DNA of 64,000 nt from CALODL01 sp942492115. Lineage in GTDB: Bacteria > Planctomycetota > Phycisphaerae > UBA1845 > CAIVHJ01. Shown here piece by piece: positions 1 through 8,631 of the stretch. The stretch is taken from NCBI GenBank assembly GCA_942492115.1, contig CALODL010000010.1, forward strand, positions 286,943 through 350,942. Reading direction: 5' to 3'. The position numbers and the translations under genes are program-made. The stretch's first letter is position 1; every line of letters starts with the position of its first letter. The notes beneath the pieces were generated by a model that was not told where the DNA came from, made no database searches, and saw only the letters and a program-made list of their open reading frames with translations.

Positions 1-14
1 CGCAAAGGCGCCAC

Positions 15-38
15 GGCGCTCGAGGCTGCGTAGGGAAG
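15..38 (+). promoter_or_regulatory. possible 3' end of a TPP riboswitch ahead of thiC
   Basis: A GCGTAGGGAA string at about 29-38 matches the conserved 3' end of the THI-box (TPP riboswitch), which often precedes thiC, and it lies about 75 bases upstream of the thiC start. The window begins too close to show the rest, and the expected CCTGAT block just upstream is not seen. It is therefore only a partial match and may be chance. Confidence 0.3.
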
Positions 39-111
39 CGATGACCGGCCCCCGCTTTCATCCCTCGCCCGCGCAGCTCGCGCTGATTGATATTCCCAGC
101 AGGAGTGACCC

Positions 112-1770
112 ATGACCCAATTACAGGCCGCGCGGAAGAATATCGTCACACCAGAAATGATGCGCATCGCCGTACGCGAGAACGTCACTCCGGATTTCAT
201 CCGGGACGAAGTCGCTCGTGGGCGACTGGTGATCCCCGCCAACAAACGACATCTCGCCGGCAGCGCAGGTCACGCCTTCGAACTCAGTGGAACCAACGGC
301 ACCATGCCATTCCACGGACTGCCGTACGACACGACCGCGCTAGGCCATCCGGGGGCCCGTGCAGGTGCCCGGTTCTGGGTGAATCAAACTGTGGCCGAGC
401 GCTCGAAAGTCATTGCCGACGAGACATTCATGGTTGGTCAGAGGGCTCCCAAACGCCTTGACCCCATGGCCATCGGCCGCATGGTGACAACCAAAATCAA
501 CGCCAACATTGGCGCAAGCCCGGTGAGCAGTGACACGACCGAAGAGGTCGAGAAGCTGCTGTGGGCCCAGCGCTTCGGAGCGGATACGCTCATGGATCTG
601 TCGACCGGGGGTGACCTGCGGGTCTGCAGGCAGGCGATCATCGACCATTCGACCATCCCTATCGGCACTGTCCCGATCTACAGCATGATCATTGATCGAT
701 CGATCGAGGACCTCGACTATGACATGATCCTCAACGAAATTGAATCACAAGCGCAACAAGGGGTCGATTACTTCACCGTCCACGCCGGGGTACTCAAGGA
801 ACACCTCGGGCTCATTCGTCGGCGCCTCACAGGCATGGTGTCACGTGGCGGCTCGTTGTTGGCCAAGTGGATGATCCACAACAACAGGCAGAACCCGATG
901 TACGAGCTATTCGACGAAATCACCGCCATCATGCGTGAATACGACGTGACCTATTCGCTGGGTGACGGCGTGCGCCCGGGATGCCTGGCCGACGCAACCG
1001 ATGCCGCACAGATTGCCGAACTCGAGACACTCGGCGAATTGACCGCGCGCGCCCAGGAGATGGGTGTACAGGTCATGGTTGAGGGCCCGGGACACGTGCC
1101 GTTGAACGAAATCGCAACCAACATGCAGCTGCAACAGAAGGTGTGCAACGACGCTCCGTTCTACGTCCTGGGGCCACTGGTCACCGATGTATTTCCAGGC
1201 TATGACCACATCACAAGTTGCATCGGCGCGACTGAGGCAGCCCGCGCCGGCGCCGCCATGTTGTGCTACGTCACGCCGAAGGAACATGTGGGATTACCCA
1301 AGGCGCAAGACGTCAAGGAAGGCTGCATCGCCTACAAGATTGCGGCCCACGCGGGCGACATCGCCCGAGGCGTGCAACACGCCCGTCAGTGGGATGACGA
1401 TCTCAGCAAAGCCCGCGCTGCCCTCAATTGGCCCAAGCAGTTCGAACTGGCCTTCGACGGCGACACCGCCCGAGCACTGCATGACGAAGATCTCGATGTC
1501 GATACCGACTTCTGTGCGATGTGCGGACACGACTGGTGCAGCATGCGTATCAGCAAGGAAATCCTCGAGTTCAACAGCGGCAAGGACGCCGAGTTCCAAC
1601 CGCTACGGGAAGCCATGCAATCCCCCGGGGTCAGTGCAGAAGGACTCGAGCTACTGACCCGCCGTGGCTCCAAGGCCGATTGCCACTCTGACCTCGTCGA
1701 TGATGTCGACGAGGCCCGCCGCGTGCAAGAGCAACTGGTTGAACTATCCGTTCAGCAGAAGAAGCAATAA
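112..1770 (+). CDS. thiC: phosphomethylpyrimidine synthase ThiC
   Basis: This radical-SAM enzyme converts aminoimidazole ribotide into hydroxymethylpyrimidine phosphate, the pyrimidine half of thiamine. The 552-residue protein has the family body and, near the C-terminus, the Cys-x2-Cys-x4-Cys motif (Cys468, Cys471, Cys476, in CAMCGHDWC) that binds the 4Fe-4S cluster. It is shorter at the N-terminus than the E. coli enzyme (about 630 residues), as in many bacteria. The ATG at 112 follows an AGGAG ribosome binding site by a normal gap. The gene stands alone, with a convergent gene beginning nine bases after its stop codon. A partial THI-box-like string lies upstream. Confidence 0.97.
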   Translation: MTQLQAARKNIVTPEMMRIAVRENVTPDFIRDEVARGRLVIPANKRHLAGSAGHAFELSGTNGTMPFHGLPYDTTALGHPGARAGARFWVNQTVAERSKVIADETFMVGQRAPKRLDPMAIGRMVTTKINANIGASPVSSDTTEEVEKLLWAQRFGADTLMDLSTGGDLRVCRQAIIDHSTIPIGTVPIYSMIIDRSIEDLDYDMILNEIESQAQQGVDYFTVHAGVLKEHLGLIRRRLTGMVSRGGSLLAKWMIHNNRQNPMYELFDEITAIMREYDVTYSLGDGVRPGCLADATDAAQIAELETLGELTARAQEMGVQVMVEGPGHVPLNEIATNMQLQQKVCNDAPFYVLGPLVTDVFPGYDHITSCIGATEAARAGAAMLCYVTPKEHVGLPKAQDVKEGCIAYKIAAHAGDIARGVQHARQWDDDLSKARAALNWPKQFELAFDGDTARALHDEDLDVDTDFCAMCGHDWCSMRISKEILEFNSGKDAEFQPLREAMQSPGVSAEGLELLTRRGSKADCHSDLVDDVDEARRVQEQLVELSVQQKKQ

Positions 1771-1779
1771 GCGCCAGCC

Positions 1780-2955
1780 TCATCGAGCATGGGCCAGCGC
1801 AATGGTCGCAAGCGTCGTCGCCAGGATCGGATCGTCCTCCTTCATGAGATGGCTGAGGTCGTTCTCGAAGTGGCCGTCCTCGTGCTGGGCCGGCACGAGG
1901 ATACTGCGGAGCCCGGCCCGTGACTCCGGGGTCCAGCCGAGACGAGCATGGACCTCGGAACGCACCGCGAGGTGGTAATAGTGCAGGGCCGCGCCCCAGG
2001 CATCGGGGTGGTCGCGCGGTATTCCCGAGGGATAGTCCCACTCGGGATGCGCGACCAGCCACGCAACCCCTGCCTGCACGCGTGGATCCTGTTGATCGAC
2101 CCCAGCTGACAACAACGCCAGGAGGCCATCGCAGGTCGCTGTGGCATAGCTTCGAAAGTGTCGCCCTCGATCGTCGTCATGCTCGCGACCCTTGTTGGCC
2201 GCCACGACGACCGGTGAGAAGTAAAAGCCCCCATCGAACGCGCCCAGCGTGCGGGGCCGCGGAGGTGTCCCGCAGCGGGTCGGCGTGAACCGCTGGACGA
2301 CGCGTAGAAACTGGTGCGCGCGGTGCATCACCTTCGACTCGGCACCATTCGCAGCGCGCAGCGCATCAAGCACACGCCGTGTGTGCGCAACATCGAGATG
2401 TCCGATTCCACCACCGATGCGATCGCCACCAAAACCCCAGGCACCATAGGCCACGTGGCCGGCGCTCAAGCCGTCGTTCGCGCCGTACTGCTCATTGACC
2501 AAGTATCGTGTCATGCGACCAATCAACGCGCGATCAGCGTCATCGCCGTGCTCGACGAAACACTGGAGGGCGTAAGCCGTCGAGTAATTGGGATACTCGA
2601 GGAGGTCCGGGTCCGCGACACCGAGAACGCCGGCTGGACTCACGTGTCGTCGCATGAAACCAAGCGCGCGTTCCACTCCACCCGCAGGCCGTGGGCACAC
2701 GGTTTCGGGAACCCGCATGAGGGCGTGCAATACGATGGGCGTGTACGCCTGGCCCGATTCGAGCAACCCATAGTGCATACTGTGCCAGCCACCGTCACGG
2801 CCCTGACGGGCCCACAGCCACGCCGCGGACCGCGACAAGGCCTCGTCGGTGGAATCGACGGCCACAGGCCGGGATTCCTGCTCAACCCGCGAACGATCTG
2901 CAACCGCCACAGTGCTGGTCATACACAACAAAGCCAAGATATGCTGGCATCTCAT
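1780..2955 (-). CDS. secreted prenyltransferase/squalene-cyclase-like repeat protein (copy 2)
   Basis: The 391-residue protein begins with a signal peptide (MRCQHILALLCMTSTVAVA) and continues as alpha/alpha-barrel repeats of the prenyltransferase/squalene oxidase type, with recurring Trp-Gly-x-Gly and Gly-Gly motifs. The open frame extends further upstream, but the start at 2955 is chosen because a perfect AGGAGG lies just before it and a signal peptide follows. It lies 26 bases downstream of the related gene at 2982-4319, so the two probably form an operon. Family members of this kind are frequent in planctomycetes, and their substrate is unknown. No DxDD cyclase motif was noticed, so hopene cyclase activity should not be assumed. 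Confidence 0.75.
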   Translation of the reverse strand: MRCQHILALLCMTSTVAVADRSRVEQESRPVAVDSTDEALSRSAAWLWARQGRDGGWHSMHYGLLESGQAYTPIVLHALMRVPETVCPRPAGGVERALGFMRRHVSPAGVLGVADPDLLEYPNYSTAYALQCFVEHGDDADRALIGRMTRYLVNEQYGANDGLSAGHVAYGAWGFGGDRIGGGIGHLDVAHTRRVLDALRAANGAESKVMHRAHQFLRVVQRFTPTRCGTPPRPRTLGAFDGGFYFSPVVVAANKGREHDDDRGRHFRSYATATCDGLLALLSAGVDQQDPRVQAGVAWLVAHPEWDYPSGIPRDHPDAWGAALHYYHLAVRSEVHARLGWTPESRAGLRSILVPAQHEDGHFENDLSHLMKEDDPILATTLATIALAHAR

Positions 2956-2981
2956 GCGTCGTCCTCCTGTGATGACTTGGG

Positions 2982-4319
2982 TCACATTCCACCATTCGAC
3001 GATGCCGTGGCGCGCTCGGCCATTTCGAGCAGTCGGACGCCATCCCGATCGGTGGTCATGCACTGCACGACGGCTGCCGTGCAAAACACGGGACTGGTGA
3101 TGCAGTGGTGCCCGGTCCAACTACCATCCTGACTCTGGATCTTTTCCAGCCGGCGACTCATCTTGCCATTCCATTCCGTCCAGGATTCGATGTCCGTGAT
3201 AATCATGGCCTCGCTGGTCAGGAGGTAACTGAGAAACTCCTCGCCGCCATTACTTCCGAAGCCGCTCAACAGCTTGTCGTCGCCTGCCATGGGGGCAGCG
3301 GCCCCGATCGCTTCCGCGGCCAGGGCAAGTTTGCGTGCCTCGTCGCGCCGAATGCCCAGTTGGGCCAGCGTGTCCTCGTCGACCTCAGCGGCTTTGTCGA
3401 GCTTCCCCTCGGCCTTGGCCTTGTTGACGATCTCCCGAGCCTGACGGGCCTCGACCGCATTGGCCCTCTGAGCCCCGGCGAAGGCATACAGCGCTACACC
3501 GGCGCCATCGGCGGCGTTGATCCGGCCGGACTTCTCATCGAAGTTGCCCTTTTGATAACCTCGGGCGCGATCCAGCGCCTCACCGTTGACGTCCTTGCCA
3601 GCAGCGGCGGCCAGTTCGAGCGCGGTCATTCCAAGTGAGGATTGCAACACGGGTGCCCAGCCACCGGCCACGTTCCAGCTGCCGTCCGCAGCCTGGTTGG
3701 ACTCGAGCTTGTGGATACAACGCGTCAGGGCTTTGTCGACCCGCGCGTGCAGCGGATCGGTCGGGGGAATCACGGGGAGTACCCGCGCGAGGTACTGCGC
3801 GGTCATGGTCGTATCGATGAGTGGACCGAGTTTGGCTTGTGGCTGAGTGCCCGCGAGATCGGTAATGCGCGGTCCGTTGGGGTCGGCTTTCTCGACGATC
3901 GCACACAGATAACGTGTGGCTTGGCGAATGGCGCTGCTGTGTGCTCCGGTGGTCGGCGTATGTCCTGCCCGCAGGAGTGCTGATGCGACGAACGAAGTCG
4001 TGGCCGGATCGACGACGACACCATGCGGGTCGCGCAGGTTCTGGTTCGCGCTGGAGCCCGCACCCCACCCGCCATTGCCATGCTGAGCTGCGATCAACCA
4101 CGCGATGCCGCGACTGACGGACTGCGGAATGGGTCGGGGTCGTGGAAGACCGCTTGATTCCAGTACGACACCTTCGGGTGTCGAGGGAGACTTCGGAGTC
4201 GTTGGTTTGGGCGGAGTGGTGGGAGGTGCTTGGACAGGTTGCGGAGTCGGGCGGTCGACCTGCTGCCACCCGAACGCCAGCGCACACGACGACAGCAGTA
4301 CAATTCCAATCCTTCTCAT
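2982..4319 (-). CDS. secreted prenyltransferase/squalene-cyclase-like repeat protein (copy 1)
   Basis: The 445-residue protein has an N-terminal signal peptide (MRRIGIVLLSSCALAFG), then a Pro/Thr/Lys-rich stretch (roughly residues 20-60), then squalene-cyclase-like alpha/alpha repeats. A typical repeat opening (QHGNGGWGAG) and several QxxDGSW elements (AADGSWNVAG, QSQDGSWTGH) support the fold. The low-complexity linker suggests a surface or cell-wall-exposed protein. It is the first gene of a two-gene minus-strand unit with its shorter paralogue. The function is unknown, and the fold also occurs in complement-like and polysaccharide-related proteins, so no reaction is assigned. Confidence 0.75.
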   Translation of the reverse strand: MRRIGIVLLSSCALAFGWQQVDRPTPQPVQAPPTTPPKPTTPKSPSTPEGVVLESSGLPRPRPIPQSVSRGIAWLIAAQHGNGGWGAGSSANQNLRDPHGVVVDPATTSFVASALLRAGHTPTTGAHSSAIRQATRYLCAIVEKADPNGPRITDLAGTQPQAKLGPLIDTTMTAQYLARVLPVIPPTDPLHARVDKALTRCIHKLESNQAADGSWNVAGGWAPVLQSSLGMTALELAAAAGKDVNGEALDRARGYQKGNFDEKSGRINAADGAGVALYAFAGAQRANAVEARQAREIVNKAKAEGKLDKAAEVDEDTLAQLGIRRDEARKLALAAEAIGAAAPMAGDDKLLSGFGSNGGEEFLSYLLTSEAMIITDIESWTEWNGKMSRRLEKIQSQDGSWTGHHCITSPVFCTAAVVQCMTTDRDGVRLLEMAERATASSNGGM

Positions 4320-4658
4320 CGCGGGTCCTTTCCGTTAGTGGTCCTGTTCATGGCCACCATCGGATAAGGACGGCAGCCAGCTGATGACTCAACAGATGAC
4401 GTCACGTGGACCGCGAAGTTCCTGAGGATTACACGGATCTTACAAGCCGGTGTTCGCCGGTGACATTATGGGAAGGAGTCAGGTGGGCGCGGAGTACTTC
4501 CAACTTGGGCAGGTGACGGATGTTGTGATTCTGGCGATTGTCGTGCACCGCGAAGGCTCTGAGGAGCGCACGTCCGGATGCGTGACCGGGTAGGACGGCC
4601 GCCGGCGAGCCGCGAAGTGGGCTATTCGCCTGAACCCCTGGGTGGACGTTCGATGGTT
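4320..4658. other. intergenic region without a recognised gene
   Basis: About 340 bases lie between a minus-strand secreted protein and the small zinc-ribbon gene. A short GC hairpin (CCGG-tgttcg-CCGG near 4448-4461) and a palindromic TGACGTCA near 4396-4403 are visible. The region probably carries the promoter of the minus-strand gene starting at 4319. No coding sequence with a ribosome binding site was recognised. Confidence 0.4.
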
Positions 4659-4862
4659 CTAATCAGCAGCCGCGGCCAAATCCGCCTGCCGCTCATCATT
4701 GATGCGGTTGCAGTCGATGGCATGCTGGATCGCGACAACGGGAATAGGTTGGTGACACTTGGTGCACACGTCGCCTTTACGCAAGGCGCGGCGCGTCAGA
4801 AGCATCGAGTTCCCACAGAAACAACGCACCTTGACCTTCTCGGTAGACCACAACAAGCCCAT
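4659..4862 (-). CDS. small zinc-ribbon protein
   Basis: The 67-residue protein contains a Cys-x-Cys pair (VRCFCG) followed after about 19 residues by Cys-x2-Cys (VCTKCHQ), the layout of a zinc ribbon. It ends in a short charged and Ala-rich tail. The ATG at 4862 follows GAGGTG on the minus strand at a normal distance, which decides this start over the longer open frame. It lies about 100 bases downstream of another zinc-ribbon gene and probably belongs to the same unit. The function is unknown. The small size makes the call moderate. Confidence 0.5.
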   Translation of the reverse strand: MGLLWSTEKVKVRCFCGNSMLLTRRALRKGDVCTKCHQPIPVVAIQHAIDCNRINDERQADLAAAAD

Positions 4863-4966
4863 CGTTGCACCTCGATCGCTGGAGGATGACGCACGGGCCG
4901 TCAGTGACGACCCTTCGACAGGCTCTATCGGCAGTGTGAAATCGTTGAGATGAGAGGATCCCGCAG

Positions 4967-5353
4967 CTACTTCCGCCGGAAGAGTTTGGAGAAAAAGCCC
5001 CCGTCCGATTCGCCAGAGCTGCTGGAGGACGCAGTTTGGCCGCGTTCGAGATGGTAGCCGCACTTGATGCACAACACGGCATCCCGCTTCATCTCGCCAT
5101 TGCACATCGGGCACAGCTTTCCGGTCTTGGTCTCGATGGGTTCTGGCGGCGGCGGCTGCTCTTCAAGAGCAGGGGTATTGGATTCGCCGTCGCCGAGGGC
5201 GCACAGCATCCGATCCATCGTTGATCCAGGATCGGGTACGGTGAGAATCTTCGAACACTTCGGACAGCGTACACGTTTGCCAACGGCCTTCTTGGGCGCC
5301 TTGAGACTGGCTCCACATTGACAAGATACGGGAATGCGTTCTGAATCGGCCAT
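4967..5353 (-). CDS. double zinc-ribbon protein
   Basis: The 128-residue protein has an N-terminal ribbon (CQCG, then RCPKCSKIL), a Pro/Glu-rich linker, and a second ribbon (LCPMCNGEM, then CIKCGYHL). A Ser/Gly stretch and the basic end FFSKLFRRK follow. Such ribbons bind one zinc each and usually act as protein- or nucleic-acid-binding modules. The N-terminal half is closely similar to that of the zinc-ribbon protein at 8091-8615 (basic Lys/Ala-Gly-Lys loop, then KCPKC or RCPKC), so the two are paralogous. Proteins of this design are common in planctomycetes. The function is unknown. Confidence 0.8.
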   Translation of the reverse strand: MADSERIPVSCQCGASLKAPKKAVGKRVRCPKCSKILTVPDPGSTMDRMLCALGDGESNTPALEEQPPPPEPIETKTGKLCPMCNGEMKRDAVLCIKCGYHLERGQTASSSSSGESDGGFFSKLFRRK

Positions 5354-5441
5354 CTGTCACTCGTTAAGGTTCAGGAAACCCGGGGCGGGCCCGGGGGAAT
5401 ACCCATGGGTGAGGCCCGATTCATGATAGCAGCTGGCGGGC

Positions 5442-6287
5442 TCAGTCGGCAACCGGTAACGACAGCACGGCGTTGAGGCTCCCGGACTGCAGTCCACCGA
5501 TATCAATGGTGACGTACAGGAAGCCCAGGGCCCGGAAACTGATCTCGATGTCGGAACGTAGGCCGGCATCGAGCAGTCTATGCACCTCGTCGGATGGAAC
5601 TTCGATTCGGGCCAGATCCTCGTGGTGCCGCACACGGCAGTCGCTGAAGCCCCGGTCACGGAGCAGGGCTTCGCCACGCTCGATGCGTTGTAGTTTCTGG
5701 GGCGTGACGGTTTGACCGTAAGGCACCCGGCTCGACAAACACGGGCTTGCCGGCTTTTCAGCAGAAGGAAGATCAAAGCGACGGGCCAAGGCGCGCACGT
5801 CGCTTTTGGTCAAACCCGCCTCGCACAATGGAGCTCGGACACCGTGTTCTTCCGCAGCTTTCAGGCCGGGGCGCCAGTCACCCAGGTCGTCAGCGTTGGT
5901 ACCGCTGAGAGTCGTATCGTAGCCATGTGCTGTGCGGTAGGACGCCATGATTTGATACAGTGTCGTCTTGCAGAAGTAGCAGCGATTCTGTGGGTTGGAA
6001 ACATAGTCGACGTTTTCAAACTCGTTGGTATCGAGAATGACGTGACGGGCTCCGATGCACTCGGCAATGGCGCAGGCATCGGCATACTCGCGATCGGCCA
6101 GGCTGGCACTACGACCGGTGACCGCCACGACATTGTCAGGGCCAAGGGTCTCGACAGCAGCCTTGAGCATCACTGCCGAATCAACGCCTCCGGAAAAGGC
6201 GACTGCCACGCGGCCACATGACCTCAGGATGGTCTGTAGGTGATCGTAGCGGGCCGCAACACCGGAACTGAGTCTTTCGGGTCCCAT
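5442..6287 (-). CDS. larE: ATP-dependent sacrificial sulfur transferase LarE
   Basis: LarE donates sulfur to the pyridinium dicarboxylate precursor of the nickel-pincer cofactor of lactate racemase and related enzymes. The 281-residue protein has the PP-loop ATP-binding motif SGGVDS (residues 32-37) and the family block PASPCLSSRVPYG. The Cys in that block corresponds to the sacrificial Cys176 of the Lactobacillus plantarum enzyme. No larB, larC or larA neighbour is seen. An in-frame TTG at 6350 would give 302 residues; the ATG at 6287 is preferred because it fits the usual length of about 280. The assignment to LarE rather than another PP-loop enzyme is firm. Confidence 0.88.
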   Translation of the reverse strand: MGPERLSSGVAARYDHLQTILRSCGRVAVAFSGGVDSAVMLKAAVETLGPDNVVAVTGRSASLADREYADACAIAECIGARHVILDTNEFENVDYVSNPQNRCYFCKTTLYQIMASYRTAHGYDTTLSGTNADDLGDWRPGLKAAEEHGVRAPLCEAGLTKSDVRALARRFDLPSAEKPASPCLSSRVPYGQTVTPQKLQRIERGEALLRDRGFSDCRVRHHEDLARIEVPSDEVHRLLDAGLRSDIEISFRALGFLYVTIDIGGLQSGSLNAVLSLPVAD

Positions 6288-6411
6288 ACGCGCATTGTAG
6301 CCCTTGTCGCGCGCTTCGGATACGCCCGTGCTAGCGGACTGTTCACGCAAAGTCTAACATGTGCACCGCCGACGCAAGATCCTGCTGCAGCTCGAAAAGG
6401 AGCCTGACCCA

Positions 6412-8077
6412 ATGAAATACTGCCTGGCGCTGCTCATGCCCCTGACTGTGTTGAGCCCCCGGAACACGGCCGCCGAGACTGCCCTCCTCGACGTCATACC
6501 GGCCGACTGCTTTGCCTACGTTGCAATCGAGAACATCGAGAAGCTCGACACCGGCCTCGCCCCGCTACTCGAGAAGATGAACGCCCCGATGTTCGCCCCC
6601 AAATCCCTGATCCTGGAACGGCTCAATCTGGGCCCACACATACCGGCCGACAGCCCTGTCGCCGCGGTACTCATGCCGGCCTCCAGCGTACCGGAACTTG
6701 GAGCCGTAGCAGTCCTCGTGCTGAGATGCCCCGACGTCGAAACGTGGTTGCGTGATCATGACCCCGAGAAAATAGACAGCAAGCTGTGGGGCGCGAACCT
6801 CGTTTGGGGCAAGACCTTCGTAGCCGAGCACAACGGCTTCGCGCTGCTTGGCAGCTCGGCCGATGCCGTACGGGCGGTGCGCTCGTCAACACAGTCCATC
6901 GCAGAACGCGTACGCCGGGCTGCACCCGCGGGCAACGCCGCGTTACACGGATGGATGAACGTCGGGGAAGTCATTGATTCACCCATTGCGGCCTCCTGGA
7001 TCGCAGGCATGACCCCGGAGAATCCCTTGCTGGGTTCAACGATCCTCAACAATCGTGCGGAACTCCTTCGGCAAATCGAGGGACTGTATGTTCAGATCCG
7101 CGTCTCGCCGGATGGTGCACAGCTGCATCTCGCGATCGCACCGCGTGCGGACACACCCCTGGCGGGCATGACCGCGTTCACTGAAAGCGGTGCAACACGG
7201 CTGACCAAGCGTCTCGCGAAGCAGGATGCCATACTCCTGACGGCCGCCACCACCGTGACTGCAGGACAGGCCAGCGCACTGCGACAGACCATGCACCAGC
7301 TCCTCGACGCCCCATTGCTCAACGCCTTGAACGCAGAAGTTGCCAAGACCTTTTCCGGACACGTCGAAACACTTGCGGGACAGCTTCGCGGCCTGGCCAC
7401 CAGCGTGACAGCAACGCCTCCCGGCCCGCATGGCGTTGCCGTCGCCAGCGGGCTGGTGCAAGTCGAAGACGCCAGCGCATGGATGATGGATTTCGAAGCA
7501 GCGATCACGCTACTCAAGACACAGCTGGTGCCCGAAGGCCACACCAATCCGTTGTTCGATTCACTGCAGTTCACCCCGTCAGCGGAGCTGCTCCACGGCG
7601 TCCCCGTGCATCATGTAGCGGTACGTATGCACGCGCCACCAGGCGGGCGCGAAAACCTGTCCTGGATGGCGATGTTTGGCGACCCACAGCGCATGCTCCG
7701 CGTGACCATCGCCGATCCCTTTACTGTTGCGTGGACCCTCGGCGGTCAGGCACGTGACATGGACCGGCTGCTGGCGGCTGCGATGGGTCGTGCTGAGGGA
7801 ATGGATCCGCCCAGCGGCACGGCTCAAGTACCGGCAATCATGATGTTCTCCCCGACCGCGATCGCGGACGTCGGCCGCACACTTGCCCGCGTCCAGCACA
7901 ACATCAACCAGGCGCCGGCGCGGACTCCCCCGGCCCCGACAGTTCCGGCGACCATCAGGTGTGCCCCCCCCCTACGTGCACATCGACATTCCTGTGACTT
8001 TCGAGGCGCTACTCGGAATGCAGGCGCTGATGAACCCGGGAACGTCAAACGAAATCATGATCCTCCCACAAGGATGA
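6412..8077 (+). CDS. secreted protein of unknown function, frameshifted near its end
   Basis: The ATG at 6412 follows AAAGGAG and starts a signal peptide (MKYCLALLMPLTVLS). The mature part opens with a Pro-Ala-Asp, Val-Ala-Ile-Glu-Asn pattern reminiscent of DUF3352-type proteins, a weak resemblance. The first frame runs through a run of nine C (7964-7972) and then loses coding character, continuing against the next gene to 8163. In a second frame the protein continues sensibly (VHIDIPVTFEALLGMQ) and stops at 8077, before the convergent gene. The likely cause is a one-base indel in the homopolymer. The divergent larE lies upstream. The function is not known. Confidence 0.7.
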
Positions 8078-8090
8078 GTGATGTTCGTCG

Positions 8091-8615
8091 CTATTCTTCG
8101 AGTTCGCTCTGGAGCTTCTTGAGAAATGCCATGTACAGGGGTGGGGGTAGGTCGCCGAGCTGAGGCGGCGGCATGGCGTCGACCATCATCTGCTGGATAC
8201 GATTGAGCGCCTGGGGCTTGGCGCGAACCAGCTCGGCCAGGATTGCGCCGCTGTCGTCCAGCTTGGATTCCTTGATCGCCACCAGATACTGAACAATGCC
8301 GGTGGACACATTGATTGCCGGGGCCGGCTGCTCGTCGCGCGGTGCGGACGGGCCCGAGGAACCACGTCCCTTCGAATCGGGAGTTCCCTTCTCACGCAGC
8401 AAATCGGAAGCCAACGCCGCCGACTCTCGGAGCAGCTCGTCGCTGTTCTCCTCGAGCGGTTCGAGCGGAATCTCTTCCAGTTCATCGTCGGGCGTTGGAA
8501 CGTAAACGGGGTTGCCGCACTTCGGGCACTTGCCACGTTTTCCGGCTGCTGCCCGGGGCGCGCGAATGGTGCTGCTACAACTCGTACAGGTGACTTTGAT
8601 TCGATCATCGGACAT
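8091..8615 (-). CDS. zinc-ribbon protein with acidic linker
   Basis: The 174-residue protein begins with a zinc ribbon (CTSCSSTI, then KCPKCGNPVYVP) like that of the protein at 4967-5353. An acidic Glu/Leu-rich region and a helical C-terminal half follow, ending in Glu-Glu. It lies 17 bases downstream of der and is likely the last gene of the minus-strand housekeeping run. The plus-strand gene upstream in coordinates stops 13 bases away, so the two are convergent. The ribbon is clear from the sequence. The role is unknown. Confidence 0.8.
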   Translation of the reverse strand: MSDDRIKVTCTSCSSTIRAPRAAAGKRGKCPKCGNPVYVPTPDDELEEIPLEPLEENSDELLRESAALASDLLREKGTPDSKGRGSSGPSAPRDEQPAPAINVSTGIVQYLVAIKESKLDDSGAILAELVRAKPQALNRIQQMMVDAMPPPQLGDLPPPLYMAFLKKLQSELEE

Positions 8616-8631
8616 CGGTCGATCTCAGGTG

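Noticed and set aside
2314..3132. 272-codon plus-strand frame
   Set aside because: Shadow of the two secreted repeat proteins on the minus strand.
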